Part shown: positions 24,569 to 34,286 of the stretch, in pieces | Numbering within the stretch: the first letter of the stretch is position 1 | Layout: every line of letters begins with the position of its first letter | DNA from: Conexibacter sp. CPCC 205762 | Lineage (GTDB): Bacteria > Actinomycetota > Thermoleophilia > Solirubrobacterales > Solirubrobacteraceae | DNA length: 64,000 bases | Reading direction: 5' to 3' | Assembly (NCBI RefSeq): GCF_030646155.1 | Contig: NZ_JAUTDN010000004.1 | Span: 1-64,000 of the forward strand | Program-made: the position numbers and the translations under genes | Notes under the pieces: generated by a model | What the model was told of the DNA's origin: nothing | Seen by the model: only the letters and a program-made list of their open reading frames with translations | Database searches by the model: none

Positions 24569-25761
<1,193 letters not shown>

Positions 25762-25798
25762 CAGTTCACTCCGCTTTCAGTGCACGTGCACGTCATGA

Positions 25799-26704
25799 CT
25801 ACCCCTTCACCGCGCCCGAGGCGATCGAGCGCACGAACGTCTTCTGCGCCGCGAGGAACGCGAGCAGCACCGGCAGCGTCGCGATCACGTTCGCGGCCAT
25901 GATCGCCGACGGGTTCTGCTCCGAGCGGCTTCTGAACGACGCGACGCCGAGCGGGAGCGTGTTGTGCGCCTCGCTGGAGATCGCGATCGCCGGCCACGAG
26001 ACGTCGTTCCAGGTCAGCAGGAAGGTGACGACGGCGACCGTCGCCAGCGCAGGCCGCGCCAGCGGCAGCACGATCGTCCAGAGGATCTTCCAGCGCGAGC
26101 AGCCGTCCATGTAGGCCGCCTCCTCCAGCTCCGGCGGCAGCGACAGGAAGAACTGCCGCAGCAGGAAGACGCCGAACGGCGTCACCAGCGACGGCACGAT
26201 CAGCGACCACAGCGTGTCGATCATGCCGAGGTGCTCGAAGATGATGAAGGTCGGGATCAGCGTCAGCTGGAACGGGATCACCATCGTCGCGAGCATGATC
26301 CCGAGCGTGATGCCGGAGCCGCGGAATCTCATCCGCGCGAACGCGTAGCCGGCCATCGAGCAGAACAGCACGTTCGCGACGACGCAGACCGACGAGACGA
26401 TCAGCGAGTTGAGGAACCAGGTCGAGATCTCGGTGTCCTCGAACAGGAAGCGATAGCCGTCGAGGTGGAGCGAGCCGGGGATGATCGTCGGCGGGAACTT
26501 GTACAGCTGCTGGGCGCTCATGAACGAGGCCAGCAGCATCCACAGCAGCGGCGCCGCCAGCAGCAGCGTCGCCGGCGCCAGCGCCAGGTGCCAGGGGTCG
26601 AACGGCAGCCAGCGCCAGCCCTTCTTGACCGGCCCGGCGGCGACCGGGCGGGCCGGCGAGTCGAGCTGCTCGCGGCCGCGGCGGCGCGAGGCGACCGCGC
26701 TCAT
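25799..26704 (-). CDS. Carbohydrate ABC transporter permease (MalG-like)
   Basis: The 301-residue inner-membrane protein has about six transmembrane helices and the EAA loop EEAAYMDGCSRWKILWTIVLP, which contacts the ATPase. The start ATG overlaps the upstream permease stop (ATGA). A basic N-terminal tail of about 30 residues precedes the first helix. It pairs with the MalF-like permease to form the channel for the binding protein encoded two genes upstream. Confidence 0.88.
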   Translation of the reverse strand: MSAVASRRRGREQLDSPARPVAAGPVKKGWRWLPFDPWHLALAPATLLLAAPLLWMLLASFMSAQQLYKFPPTIIPGSLHLDGYRFLFEDTEISTWFLNSLIVSSVCVVANVLFCSMAGYAFARMRFRGSGITLGIMLATMVIPFQLTLIPTFIIFEHLGMIDTLWSLIVPSLVTPFGVFLLRQFFLSLPPELEEAAYMDGCSRWKILWTIVLPLARPALATVAVVTFLLTWNDVSWPAIAISSEAHNTLPLGVASFRSRSEQNPSAIMAANVIATLPVLLAFLAAQKTFVRSIASGAVKG

Positions 26705-27678
26705 GCCGTCGCCCCCCTGCCGCGCCGCGAGACGGCGAATCTGCCGAGCCAGAAGGCGAGGCCGATGGCCGCCAGGCCGGCGACGACGATGTACGACGCG
26801 GCCGCGCCGGTGCCGTAGGCCGACTCGCGGATCGAGCGGTAGATGAAGTAGACGACCACGACGGTCGCGTCGCCGGGGCCGCCGGCGGTCGAGCCGTAGA
26901 CGAGGTCGAACAGCTGGATCCCCTGGACCGTCTGCCACAGCAGCAGGAAGATCGTCACCGGCGCCAGCGCCGGCGCCGTCACCGCCTTGAACGTCCCCCA
27001 CGCGCGCGCGCCGTCGATCGACGCCGCCTCGGTCAGCTCTCTGGGGATGTCCTGCAGCGCGGCGAGGAAGATCACGGCGCAGAAGCTGATGCAGCTGGTG
27101 CCGGCCCAGAGGCCCGCGAGCACGAGCAGCAGCAGCGCCTGTCTGCCGTCGGAGAAGAACGGCTGCGGCGCGATCCCGACCTTGTCGAGCAGGCCGTTGG
27201 CGACGCCGACCTGGTCGTCGAAGATGACCGAGAAGAGCACGCCCTGGACGGTCGCGGAGACGATCACCGGCACGAACGCGAGCGTGCGGTAGACGCCGAT
27301 GAAGCGGACGCGCTTGTTCAGCAGCAGCGCCAGCCCGAGCCCGCCGAGGATCGACAGCGGCACGAACAGCGCGGTGTACGTGATCGTGTGCTCGACCGCG
27401 CCGCGGAACTTCTCGTCGTGGAACAGCTCTCTGTAGTTGTCGAACCCGGCCCACGAGGTCGTCTCGGCGATCGGGTCCTTGTCCTGGAACGACAGCAGCA
27501 GCGACCAGAAGACCGGCACGATCGCCAGCCCGACGATGATCACGACCGCCGGCAGCAGGTACAGCCAGGCCGAGGGCGTCTCGCCGAAGACGCGCTCGAC
27601 CAGCCGGCGGTGGGGCGGCACGCCGCTGTCGCGGCGTGCCTCGTCGCCCCGGGGTCCTTGTGCGAAGACCGTCGACAC
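26701..27678 (-). CDS. Carbohydrate ABC transporter permease (MalF-like)
   Basis: The 325-residue protein has about six transmembrane helices starting at WLYLLPAVVIIVGLAIVPVF. Its EAA-type loop is TEAASIDGARAWGTFKAVTAP. The start is a GTG two bases after the binding-protein stop, so translation is likely coupled. It belongs to the CUT1 (oligosaccharide) class. Confidence 0.87.
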   Translation of the reverse strand: MSTVFAQGPRGDEARRDSGVPPHRRLVERVFGETPSAWLYLLPAVVIIVGLAIVPVFWSLLLSFQDKDPIAETTSWAGFDNYRELFHDEKFRGAVEHTITYTALFVPLSILGGLGLALLLNKRVRFIGVYRTLAFVPVIVSATVQGVLFSVIFDDQVGVANGLLDKVGIAPQPFFSDGRQALLLLVLAGLWAGTSCISFCAVIFLAALQDIPRELTEAASIDGARAWGTFKAVTAPALAPVTIFLLLWQTVQGIQLFDLVYGSTAGGPGDATVVVVYFIYRSIRESAYGTGAAASYIVVAGLAAIGLAFWLGRFAVSRRGRGATA

Positions 27679-27680
27679 GG

Positions 27681-29006
27681 TCAGTCGCCGGCGAGCGCCT
27701 CGTCCGCGCCGCTGACCGCCTCGTCGAGCGCGGCCTGCGGATCCTTGGTCCCGAGCAGGACCGCGACGATGCCGCTGCCGGTCGCCTCGGAGAGCTTCGG
27801 GTAGGCCTGGATCACCGGCCGCACACGTGCATCCTCCAGCGCCGCGACGAACGTGTCCAGCCCGACGCGCGACTGCGCCAGTCTTCTCCATATCGGCTGC
27901 TCGGCGGTGCTTCTGCGCAGCGGCAGCGAGCCGGCGTTGACGTCCCACTCGGCGTCCTGCTCGGGCTGCGTCAGCCACTGGACGAACTCCTGCGCGGCTC
28001 TCGCGCGGGCGTCGCCGTTGTCGAACAGCATCCAGGTGTCGGGACCGGAGATCGTCGTCGGTCTGTCGGAGAAGCTCGGCATCGGCACGACGCCGTAGTC
28101 GACTCTCGCCTGCTCGATCACGGGCAGCTGCCACGGGCCGGTCGGGACCATGCCCATGCGGTTGTTGTTGAACAGCGCGTACATCTTCTCGCTGCCCGCG
28201 GTCTTGTCGAGGTAGACCGACTTGTCGGCGACGGCCATGTCGTTGATCGTCGTGAACGCTCTCAGGCCCGACTCGCCGGAGAAGCCGGCCTTCGTGTTGT
28301 CCTCGGCGGTGACGTCGCCGCCGAGCTGCCAGATCATCGGCCACAGGCGCCAGACGGTGTCCTCGTCGCCGACGGCCGGCCAGCCGGTGCCGAACTGGCC
28401 CTTGCCGCTGTCGGTCAGTCTCTGCGCGATCTCGCGGTAGTCGTCCCACGTCCAGCCCGCTCTGGGCTCGGCGATGCCGGCCGCTCTGAACAGTCTTCTG
28501 TTGTAGACGACCGCCATCGAGTCGATCACGGCCGGGACGGCGCGGATCTTGCCGTCGACGGTGACCGCCTCACGCGCGGGCGGGTAGAAGTCATCCCAGT
28601 TCCAGCTGGCGTCTCTGACCGCGTCGGTCAGGTCGAGCGCCTTCGGGCTGCGCGCCAGCGAGGCGACGTTGGGACCGAACTGGTAGACGACGTCGGGGTA
28701 CTTGCCGCCGGCCAGCGCGGCCGTCATCTTCTGGTAGAGGTTGTCGGACGGGGCGCCGACCTCCGCCTTCACGACGACGTCTCTGTGCGTCGCGTTGAAT
28801 CTCTTCACGAGCGCCTCGATCGTCTGCTTGGCGGTCTGGTTCTGACCGTGCCAGAAGGTGATCTCGACCGGGCCGCCGCCGTCGCCGCCCCCGCCGCTGC
28901 CGCCGCCGTCGTCGGAGCTGCCGCAGCCGGCGACGACCAGCGCCACCACCGCCGCCAGCAGCGCCATCACCGCGATGCGTGCTCTGTTCCGTGTCCGCAC
29001 TTGCAC
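27681..29006 (-). CDS. Extracellular sugar-binding lipoprotein of ABC importer 1
   Basis: The 441-residue CUT1 solute-binding protein has a lipoprotein signal (hydrophobic 11-25, V-A-G-C with Cys28). A Gly/Ser/Asp-rich linker follows and then ITFWHGQNQTAK, the usual first strand. PDVVYQFGPN and GWTWDDYREIAQRL are typical of the family. The start is GTG with AGAGAGG upstream. I counted 16 AGA among 30 Arg codons, far above neighbouring cytosolic genes. It should capture the oligosaccharide released outside the cell; the ligand is not readable from sequence. Confidence 0.88.
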   Translation of the reverse strand: MQVRTRNRARIAVMALLAAVVALVVAGCGSSDDGGGSGGGGDGGGPVEITFWHGQNQTAKQTIEALVKRFNATHRDVVVKAEVGAPSDNLYQKMTAALAGGKYPDVVYQFGPNVASLARSPKALDLTDAVRDASWNWDDFYPPAREAVTVDGKIRAVPAVIDSMAVVYNRRLFRAAGIAEPRAGWTWDDYREIAQRLTDSGKGQFGTGWPAVGDEDTVWRLWPMIWQLGGDVTAEDNTKAGFSGESGLRAFTTINDMAVADKSVYLDKTAGSEKMYALFNNNRMGMVPTGPWQLPVIEQARVDYGVVPMPSFSDRPTTISGPDTWMLFDNGDARARAAQEFVQWLTQPEQDAEWDVNAGSLPLRRSTAEQPIWRRLAQSRVGLDTFVAALEDARVRPVIQAYPKLSEATGSGIVAVLLGTKDPQAALDEAVSGADEALAGD

Positions 29007-29065
29007 TCAGCCTCTCTCTTCTCCGCTCGACATGACCGGGCCGTCAGGGGCCGCACCCGGGTACC

Positions 29066-29968
29066 TCACGTCAGGACCTCGAGCTCCTCCTCGCTGAGGA
29101 CCACCGATCGCGTCAGGTTCCGCGGCGTGTCGGGGTTGAGGCCCCGTGCTTCCGCGATCCCCAGCATCGCCCGCTGTGCCAGCACGAGCGATGCCATCGG
29201 GTCCAGCTCCGGCACCACCAGGTTGGCACCGGTGGAGCCGATCTGCTCGACGATGGCCGCGTCGAGCGCGGACATCGACCAGACGACCCGGCCGGGCGCA
29301 GCGACGCTGATCGGCCCGTGCCGGTATTCGAAGGCGTTGTAGGACTCGGCCCACGCCTGCGCCGCCTCGCGCAGCTTCAGCGCCGCCTCGTGCGCGAGGC
29401 CGACGGTCCAGCCGAGGCCGAGGAACGACCACTGCTCGACGGCGCCGGGATCGAGCGGCAGCGGCAGCTCCAGCGCACGCTGCGCGTCGTCGGCGGCGGC
29501 GAGCACCGCCTCGGGCTCGACCTGCGCGCGCAGCAGCGCCAGCGCGGTCGTCGCGAAGCGGGTCTGCACGACCGACCGCTCGTCGGCGAAGCCGAGGTCG
29601 ATGACGGCGCCGGCGGCGGCGCCGACAGGCGTGTCGACGACGGCGGTCAGCGCGACGGTGCGCGCGGCAGCCGAGCGCTGCAGCACGCGCGTGACCTCGC
29701 TGGTCGTGCCGGAGCGGGTGATCGCGACGAGCACGTCGTAGCAGCGCGCCTCGGGCAGCTCCGACGCGGCGAAGGCGTCGGTCTCGCCGAGGCCGGCGCC
29801 CTCGCGCAGCGCGGCGTACGCCTGCGCCATGAAGAGCGACGTCCCGCAGCCGACGACGGCGACGCGCTCGCCGGCTGCCGGCAGCAGCTCGGCGGCTCCC
29901 TCGGCGAGCGAGACGGCCCGCCGCCAGTCGGCGGGCTGCGTCGAGATCTCGTCAGATGTGATGCTCAT
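29066..29968 (-). CDS. SIS-domain sugar isomerase/deaminase (AgaS/GlmS-C-like)
   Basis: The 300-residue protein contains two SIS folds. VGCGTSLFMAQ and ITRSGTTSEV bind the sugar phosphate in the first. The second has HEAALKLREAAQAWAESYNAFEYRHGP, containing the Glu and His typical of aldose-ketose isomerases. The C-terminal RGLNPDTPRNLTRSVVL is the conserved end of this family. AgaS members convert galactosamine-6-phosphate to tagatose-6-phosphate with release of ammonia; NagB-II members do the same with glucosamine-6-phosphate. It sits 59 bases from the binding-protein gene and 58 from the amidohydrolase gene, probably in one operon. Confidence 0.8.
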   Translation of the reverse strand: MSITSDEISTQPADWRRAVSLAEGAAELLPAAGERVAVVGCGTSLFMAQAYAALREGAGLGETDAFAASELPEARCYDVLVAITRSGTTSEVTRVLQRSAAARTVALTAVVDTPVGAAAGAVIDLGFADERSVVQTRFATTALALLRAQVEPEAVLAAADDAQRALELPLPLDPGAVEQWSFLGLGWTVGLAHEAALKLREAAQAWAESYNAFEYRHGPISVAAPGRVVWSMSALDAAIVEQIGSTGANLVVPELDPMASLVLAQRAMLGIAEARGLNPDTPRNLTRSVVLSEEELEVLT

Positions 29969-29988
29969 TTGTGAATGAATAGCTCAGT

Positions 29989-29999
29989 AAACGATCAAA
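29989..29999. promoter_or_regulatory. Putative DeoR half-site AAACGATCAAA
   Basis: AAACGATCAAA lies about 20 bases upstream of the SIS gene and matches the arm of the operator before the GH4 operon. There is only one arm here, so this is tentative. Confidence 0.3.
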
Positions 30000-30026
30000 T
30001 GCAAGCATCTGATGCGTTCGCAATCG

Positions 30027-31100
30027 TCAAATCCCAGCATTTGCGAGGACGCGGCGGGCGTTGCCGGCGTAGAACGGCTCGAGCAGCTCCGGAGCCAGAT
30101 CGAGGCCGGAGATCCGCCAGCGGCCCGACGGCCACGGTTCGGCGGGATCCCAGTGGTAGTGGAACTGCTCGTCGTCGCTCTCGGCGAAGCGCCAGTGCAG
30201 CTCGTACATCTCGCGCCGCGGCGGGAAGGCGTCGCTGCCGAACAGGACGCGCGTCGGGTGGCGCTCCAGCAGCCGTCTCGTCGCGCGCGGCTGACGGCCC
30301 AGCTCGGCGATCCGCGCGGAGACGTCGACGACGAGGTTGGGATGGTCGTCGAGCATCCTCCCCACACGCGCGAGGTCCTCGGCGGCGGAGGCCATGTGCG
30401 CGCCGATGAAGGTCGTGCGCGGATGGGCGGCGACGAGCGCCTCCAGCGCGTCGATCAGCGCGTCGTAGGAGGGCAGACCAGGTCTGCCGAACGCCCACTC
30501 AGGATGAGCGCCGAGCTCGTCCCAGCGCTCGTTCGCCTCGTCCACCGGCCACCAGAAGGCGACGGGATCGGCGGTGTGGATCAGCACCGGCAGCCCCAGC
30601 TCGCCGGCCGCCTCGAACAGGTCGAAGAGGCGCGCGTCGTCGGGCATCACGAGCCGGTCGTCGCCGTCTCTGACGCCGAGGCCGAGGTCCTTCCAGACCT
30701 TCAGCCCCTTCGCGCCGGCGGCGTGGGAGGCGCGCAGCGAGGCGACGAGCGCGTCGGAGGCGGCCGCCGCGGGGCGCGCCGCCAGCTCCTCCCAGGGCGC
30801 GTGGCAGAAGGTCGCGAAGCGGCCGGGATGGGCGCGGTCGTAGCGGTCGAGGTTGGCCTCCAGCTCCGCGCCCCAGCGACCGTCGAGGTTGACGATCGCG
30901 CAGACGTCGACCATCTCCATCAGCGCCAGCAGCGCCGGCACGTCGGCGATCGACCAGTCGCCGTCGCGCCCGACCCACGAGGACAGCCATCTGCCGAGGT
31001 GGTTGTGCGCGTCGATCGCCGGCACCGCGGCGCGCGGAACGAAGGTCTCCTGCACCTTCAGTGCGGTTCTGATGAGCGAAAGTGACTGTTTTGTGCTCAT
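30027..31100 (-). CDS. Amidohydrolase-2 family metal-dependent hydrolase
   Basis: The 357-residue TIM-barrel protein has the metal motif D-A-H-N-H at about 30-34, the second His in VLIHTADP, a third in FIGAHMAS, and the catalytic Asp in LFGSDAFPP. This is the amidohydrolase_2 branch, which includes decarboxylases, lactonases and 4-oxalomesaconate-type enzymes. A lactone or amide in the sugar pathway could be the substrate; NagA-type deacetylases belong to a different branch. The start at 31100 is supported by a TAGTGT -10 six bases upstream. It is probably the first gene of the minus-strand transport operon. Confidence 0.75.
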   Translation of the reverse strand: MSTKQSLSLIRTALKVQETFVPRAAVPAIDAHNHLGRWLSSWVGRDGDWSIADVPALLALMEMVDVCAIVNLDGRWGAELEANLDRYDRAHPGRFATFCHAPWEELAARPAAAASDALVASLRASHAAGAKGLKVWKDLGLGVRDGDDRLVMPDDARLFDLFEAAGELGLPVLIHTADPVAFWWPVDEANERWDELGAHPEWAFGRPGLPSYDALIDALEALVAAHPRTTFIGAHMASAAEDLARVGRMLDDHPNLVVDVSARIAELGRQPRATRRLLERHPTRVLFGSDAFPPRREMYELHWRFAESDDEQFHYHWDPAEPWPSGRWRISGLDLAPELLEPFYAGNARRVLANAGI

Positions 31101-31106
31101 TCGCGC

Positions 31107-31112
31107 ACACTA
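31107..31112 (-). promoter_or_regulatory. -10 element TAGTGT of the amidohydrolase operon
   Basis: Read on the minus strand, TAGTGT ends 6 bases before the ATG at 31100, giving leaderless geometry. Confidence 0.4.
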
Positions 31113-31243
31113 CCGCTTGACGCACGCAATCTCACGCGGCATCCTCGGCGCGACGCCTGCCCCCAGCCGGTAACCAGCCCGGCGCCCATTCACGCCAGAG
31201 CAGCCGGCTCGAGGCGGGGTCGGCAGGCAGAAGGGGGATTCAC

Positions 31244-32092
31244 GTGCGTTCACGCACTCGCCGGCTCCATCCGATCGCGCTCGCGATCGCCGTCCTCGCA
31301 GCGCTGCTCGCAGCCTGCTCGTCAGCGTCCGGGGCATACACGCTGCCGCCCGCCAACGGCCAGTTCGACTACCAGATCGGCGCGGCCTACACACCGGTGT
31401 CGACGGTCAGAATCGTCGACCGCGACCGCCTCGCCGCGCCCGTCAGCGGCAAGTACAACGTCTGCTACGTCAACGCCTTCCAGACGCAGCCCGACGACGC
31501 CACCTGGTGGACGAGAAACCACTCCGATCTGCTCCTCAGAAAGAACGGCAGATATGTGATCGACCCCGACTGGCCCGACGAGTACATCCTCGACACCTCG
31601 ACCGCAGCCAAGCGCACCTCGCTGCTGGCGATCGTCGGCCCCTGGATCGACAGATGCGCCAGCGACGGCTTCCAGGCGGTCGAGCCCGACAACCTCGACT
31701 CCTGGACCCGCTCCAGAAGCCTCATCACGAAGGCCAACAACAGAGCGTTCGCGACGCTGCTGGCCAGCCGCGCCCACACCGCCAACCTCGCGATCGCGCA
31801 GAAGAACGCGGTCGAGCTGGCGTCGCAGAAGGCGTCGATCGGCTTCGACTTCGCGATCGCCGAGGAGTGCGAGGTGTGGACCGAGTGCGGCGACTACACC
31901 GACGCCTACGGCAACCAGGTGTACGAGATCGAGTACAACGACAACACCGAGGACGCGAACGGCAGAACGGTCCTGCCGATCAGCTTCTTCAGAAGCGCCT
32001 GCACGGCGCGGGGGGCGAGCATCTCGATCGTCTACCGCGACCGCGACGTCGTCGCTCCGAGCACGAGCGGCTACGAGTACCAGTGGTGCTGA
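31244..32092 (+). CDS. Endo-alpha-1,4-polygalactosaminidase (GH114) lipoprotein
   Basis: The 282-residue protein has a lipoprotein-like signal (L-A-A-C, Cys25), then FDYQIGAAYTP, YNVCYVNAFQTQP, IDPDWPDEYILD, GFQAVEPDNLDSW, LAIAQKNAVEL and FDFAIAEECE. These blocks match the GH114 (former TM1410/DUF297-like) TIM-barrel family, whose characterised members hydrolyse alpha-1,4-linked galactosamine polymers outside the cell. The acidic residues in DPDW, EPDN and AEEC are the likely catalytic cluster. The GTG start follows AGAAGGGGGA. Nine of 21 Arg codons are AGA. It is divergent from the amidohydrolase/SIS/ABC operon, which suggests it feeds that importer. Confidence 0.82.
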   Translation: MRSRTRRLHPIALAIAVLAALLAACSSASGAYTLPPANGQFDYQIGAAYTPVSTVRIVDRDRLAAPVSGKYNVCYVNAFQTQPDDATWWTRNHSDLLLRKNGRYVIDPDWPDEYILDTSTAAKRTSLLAIVGPWIDRCASDGFQAVEPDNLDSWTRSRSLITKANNRAFATLLASRAHTANLAIAQKNAVELASQKASIGFDFAIAEECEVWTECGDYTDAYGNQVYEIEYNDNTEDANGRTVLPISFFRSACTARGASISIVYRDRDVVAPSTSGYEYQWC

Positions 32093-32104
32093 GCCGCTGA
32101 GCCC

Positions 32105-32137
32105 GGCGCGGGTGTTCGCAGATCGTTCACCCGCGCC
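32105..32137 (+). terminator. Hairpin terminator after the GH114 gene
   Basis: GGCGCGGGTG pairs perfectly with CACCCGCGCC around a 13-base loop. It lies 13 bases after the stop and before the glycosylase start. Confidence 0.6.
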
Positions 32138-32162
32138 GCCCGGCGCTTCGTACTCTGTGGAG

Positions 32163-32951
32163 ATGCCCGAAGGCGACACGATCCTGCGTGCCGCGCGGCG
32201 GATCCGGCCGGTCCTGGAGGGAGAGGTCCCGGAGCAGATCCGCACGCCGCACCCGCGCCACGCCGCCGACCGCTGGCCCGAGCGGCTGGACGGGCGGCGC
32301 GTGCTCTCGATCGATCCCTACGGCAAGCACCTGTTCCTGCGCTTCGAGGGCGACCTGACGCTCCACTCGCACCTGCGCATGACCGGCGCCTGGGCCGTCC
32401 ACCCCGTCGGGGCGCGCTGGCGCCGCGCGCCCCGCCGCGCCTGGCTGGTGCTGCGCGCCAAGGGCCAGGAGGTGGTCGAGTTCGACGGGCCGCTGCTGGA
32501 GCTGATGACCGAGTCGCGCACCCGCTTCGACGCGCGCCTGCGGGCGCTCGGCCCCGACCTGCTCGCCGACGACTGGGAGCCGCAGCGGTTCCTGCGCAGA
32601 CTGCGCGCCGACGACCAGACGCGCGGCATCGGCGACGCGCTGCTGGACCAGCGCAACGTCGCCGGCATCGGCAACATCTGGAAGGCCGAGGGCTGCTGGG
32701 GCGCCGCGATCGACCCGTGGCGGCGCGTGCGCGACGTCAGCGACGAGGAGGCGGTCGCGATCGTCGAGAACGCGCGGCCGCGGATGCTCGCCGCCGCCGT
32801 GCCGTCGAGCGGCGGCCGCGTCGAGCGCGGCGACCGCCACGTCTACAGACGCACGGGGATGCCATGCCCGCGCTGCGGCACGCGGATCAAGGCGCGCGGC
32901 CAGGGCGACGACAATCGCACGACCTACTGGTGCCCGGGATGTCAGCACTGA
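32163..32951 (+). CDS. nei: Fpg/Nei-family DNA glycosylase (endonuclease VIII-like)
   Basis: The 262-residue base-excision repair enzyme starts M-P-E-G-D-T with the catalytic Pro2 and Glu3. Lys in PYGKHLFL, the H2TH loop [14 protein letters not shown] and a C-terminal zinc finger (C-P-R-C, then C-P-G-C) complete the fold. The MPEGDT start favours Nei (oxidised pyrimidines) over MutM. It overlaps the next gene by 13 bases. A TACTCT element lies just before the start codon. Confidence 0.9.
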   Translation: MPEGDTILRAARRIRPVLEGEVPEQIRTPHPRHAADRWPERLDGRRVLSIDPYGKHLFLRFEGDLTLHSHLRMTGAWAVHPVGARWRRAPRRAWLVLRAKGQEVVEFDGPLLELMTESRTRFDARLRALGPDLLADDWEPQRFLRRLRADDQTRGIGDALLDQRNVAGIGNIWKAEGCWGAAIDPWRRVRDVSDEEAVAIVENARPRMLAAAVPSSGGRVERGDRHVYRRTGMPCPRCGTRIKARGQGDDNRTTYWCPGCQH

Positions 32952-33673
32952 AGACCAAGCGCGTCGGCCACAAGGGCGCCGACCTGATCGCGCCCGGCAA
33001 CACGCTCGCGAGCTTCGACGCCGCGCGTACGGCCGGCGTCGAGATGATCGAGTTCGACGTGCTGCCGGGGCTCGGCGCCGACGGCAGACCGGACCCGGCG
33101 CGCGGCCGCCTGCTGCTCGCGCACGACTACGAGGACGCCGCCCGCGCCGACGTGCTCGGCCTCGGCGACGGCCTCGCCCACCTCGCCGGGCCCGCCTTCG
33201 ACGGGATCGAGCTGGACGTCGACCTGAAGATCCCCGGCTACGAGCTGCGCGTCGTCGACGCGCTGCGCTCCCACGGGCTCGTCGGGCGGACGCTGATCTC
33301 GACCACCTATCCGCAGTCGCTCGCGCGCATCCGCGCCTACGAGCCGGCGCTGCGGCTGGGCTGGTCGGTGCCGCGCGCCAAGCGCGACTACACGACCTCG
33401 GCGCTGTTGAAGCTGCCCGCCTACGGGGCGGTGCTGGTGATGCGCCAGGCGCTGCCGAGACGCGCGGTCGAGGCGCTGCGCGCCAGACGCTGCGACGCGC
33501 TGATGGTCCACTGGCGGCTGGTGACGCAGAGACTGGTCGACGAGATCGCGCGCGCCGGCGGCGAGCTGTACGTCTGGACGGTCGACGACGCGGAGCAGAT
33601 CGCGAAGCTGGTGGCGATGGGCGTGACCGGCGTCATCACCAACGACCCGCGGTTGTTCCCGGCCGCCGGCTGA
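32939..33673 (+). CDS. Glycerophosphodiester phosphodiesterase-like protein
   Basis: The 244-residue TIM-barrel protein resembles GDPDs, which split glycerophosphodiesters to glycerol-3-phosphate and an alcohol. It shows G-H-K-G (usually H-R-G), M-I-E-F-D-V, L-L-A-H-D, and a C-terminal V-W-T-V-D-D followed by [10 protein letters not shown]. The motif normally reading P-E-N-T is P-G-N-T here, so one metal-binding Glu is absent. There is no signal peptide. The start lies inside the end of the glycosylase gene. Confidence 0.78.
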   Translation: MSALKTKRVGHKGADLIAPGNTLASFDAARTAGVEMIEFDVLPGLGADGRPDPARGRLLLAHDYEDAARADVLGLGDGLAHLAGPAFDGIELDVDLKIPGYELRVVDALRSHGLVGRTLISTTYPQSLARIRAYEPALRLGWSVPRAKRDYTTSALLKLPAYGAVLVMRQALPRRAVEALRARRCDALMVHWRLVTQRLVDEIARAGGELYVWTVDDAEQIAKLVAMGVTGVITNDPRLFPAAG

Positions 33674-33752
33674 GCCGCCACGCCGCGCCCGCGTGACGAC
33701 GTGGGGGCGAATTTCTTTGTGACGGAGTCGGCTGCCGGCGCGTAGTGCCGGT

Positions 33753-34286
33753 GTGAACGCCACCATGACCGCCACGCCGACGGCCGTGGACAGCTCTTGG
33801 GAGCGCTTCGAGGCGCTCTACCGCGCGAGTCGCGACGACGTGTACGCGTACGTCGCGACGCTGCTGCGCGACGCGGCGGCGGCCGAGGACGTCACCGCCC
33901 TCGCGTTCGAGCGCGCGTACCGCCGTCGGCGCACGTTCGACCGCCGGCGCGGCAACGAGCGCGCCTGGCTGTTCGGGATCGCGCGCAACGCCGCGCTCGA
34001 CGAGCTGCGCAGGCGCAGACGCCACGCGACGCTCGCCGCCGACCCGGCCGACGAGCGCAGCGACGTCGCCGACGACGCGACCGACGCGGCGCTCGCGCGC
34101 ACGACCGTCCGCGCCGCGCTGCAGACGCTCGATGCGCGCGAGCGCGAGCTGGTCGCGCTGAAGTTCCACGCCGGCCTCTCCAACGCCGAGATCGCGAAGC
34201 TGATCGGCGTCAGCGAGTCGAACGCCGGCACGCTCCTGCATCGCACGATGACCAAGCTGAGGAAGGCCTGCCATGCGCCGTCGTGA
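33753..34286 (+). CDS. ECF-type RNA polymerase sigma factor
   Basis: The 177-residue protein has sigma region 2 ([22 protein letters not shown], then [30 protein letters not shown]) and region 4 ([41 protein letters not shown], in pieces). There is no region 3, as in extracytoplasmic-function sigmas. GTG 33753 is used; ATG 33765 is an alternative. It overlaps the next gene, a membrane protein that is likely its partner, by 14 bases. Confidence 0.87.
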   Translation: MNATMTATPTAVDSSWERFEALYRASRDDVYAYVATLLRDAAAAEDVTALAFERAYRRRRTFDRRRGNERAWLFGIARNAALDELRRRRRHATLAADPADERSDVADDATDAALARTTVRAALQTLDARERELVALKFHAGLSNAEIAKLIGVSESNAGTLLHRTMTKLRKACHAPS

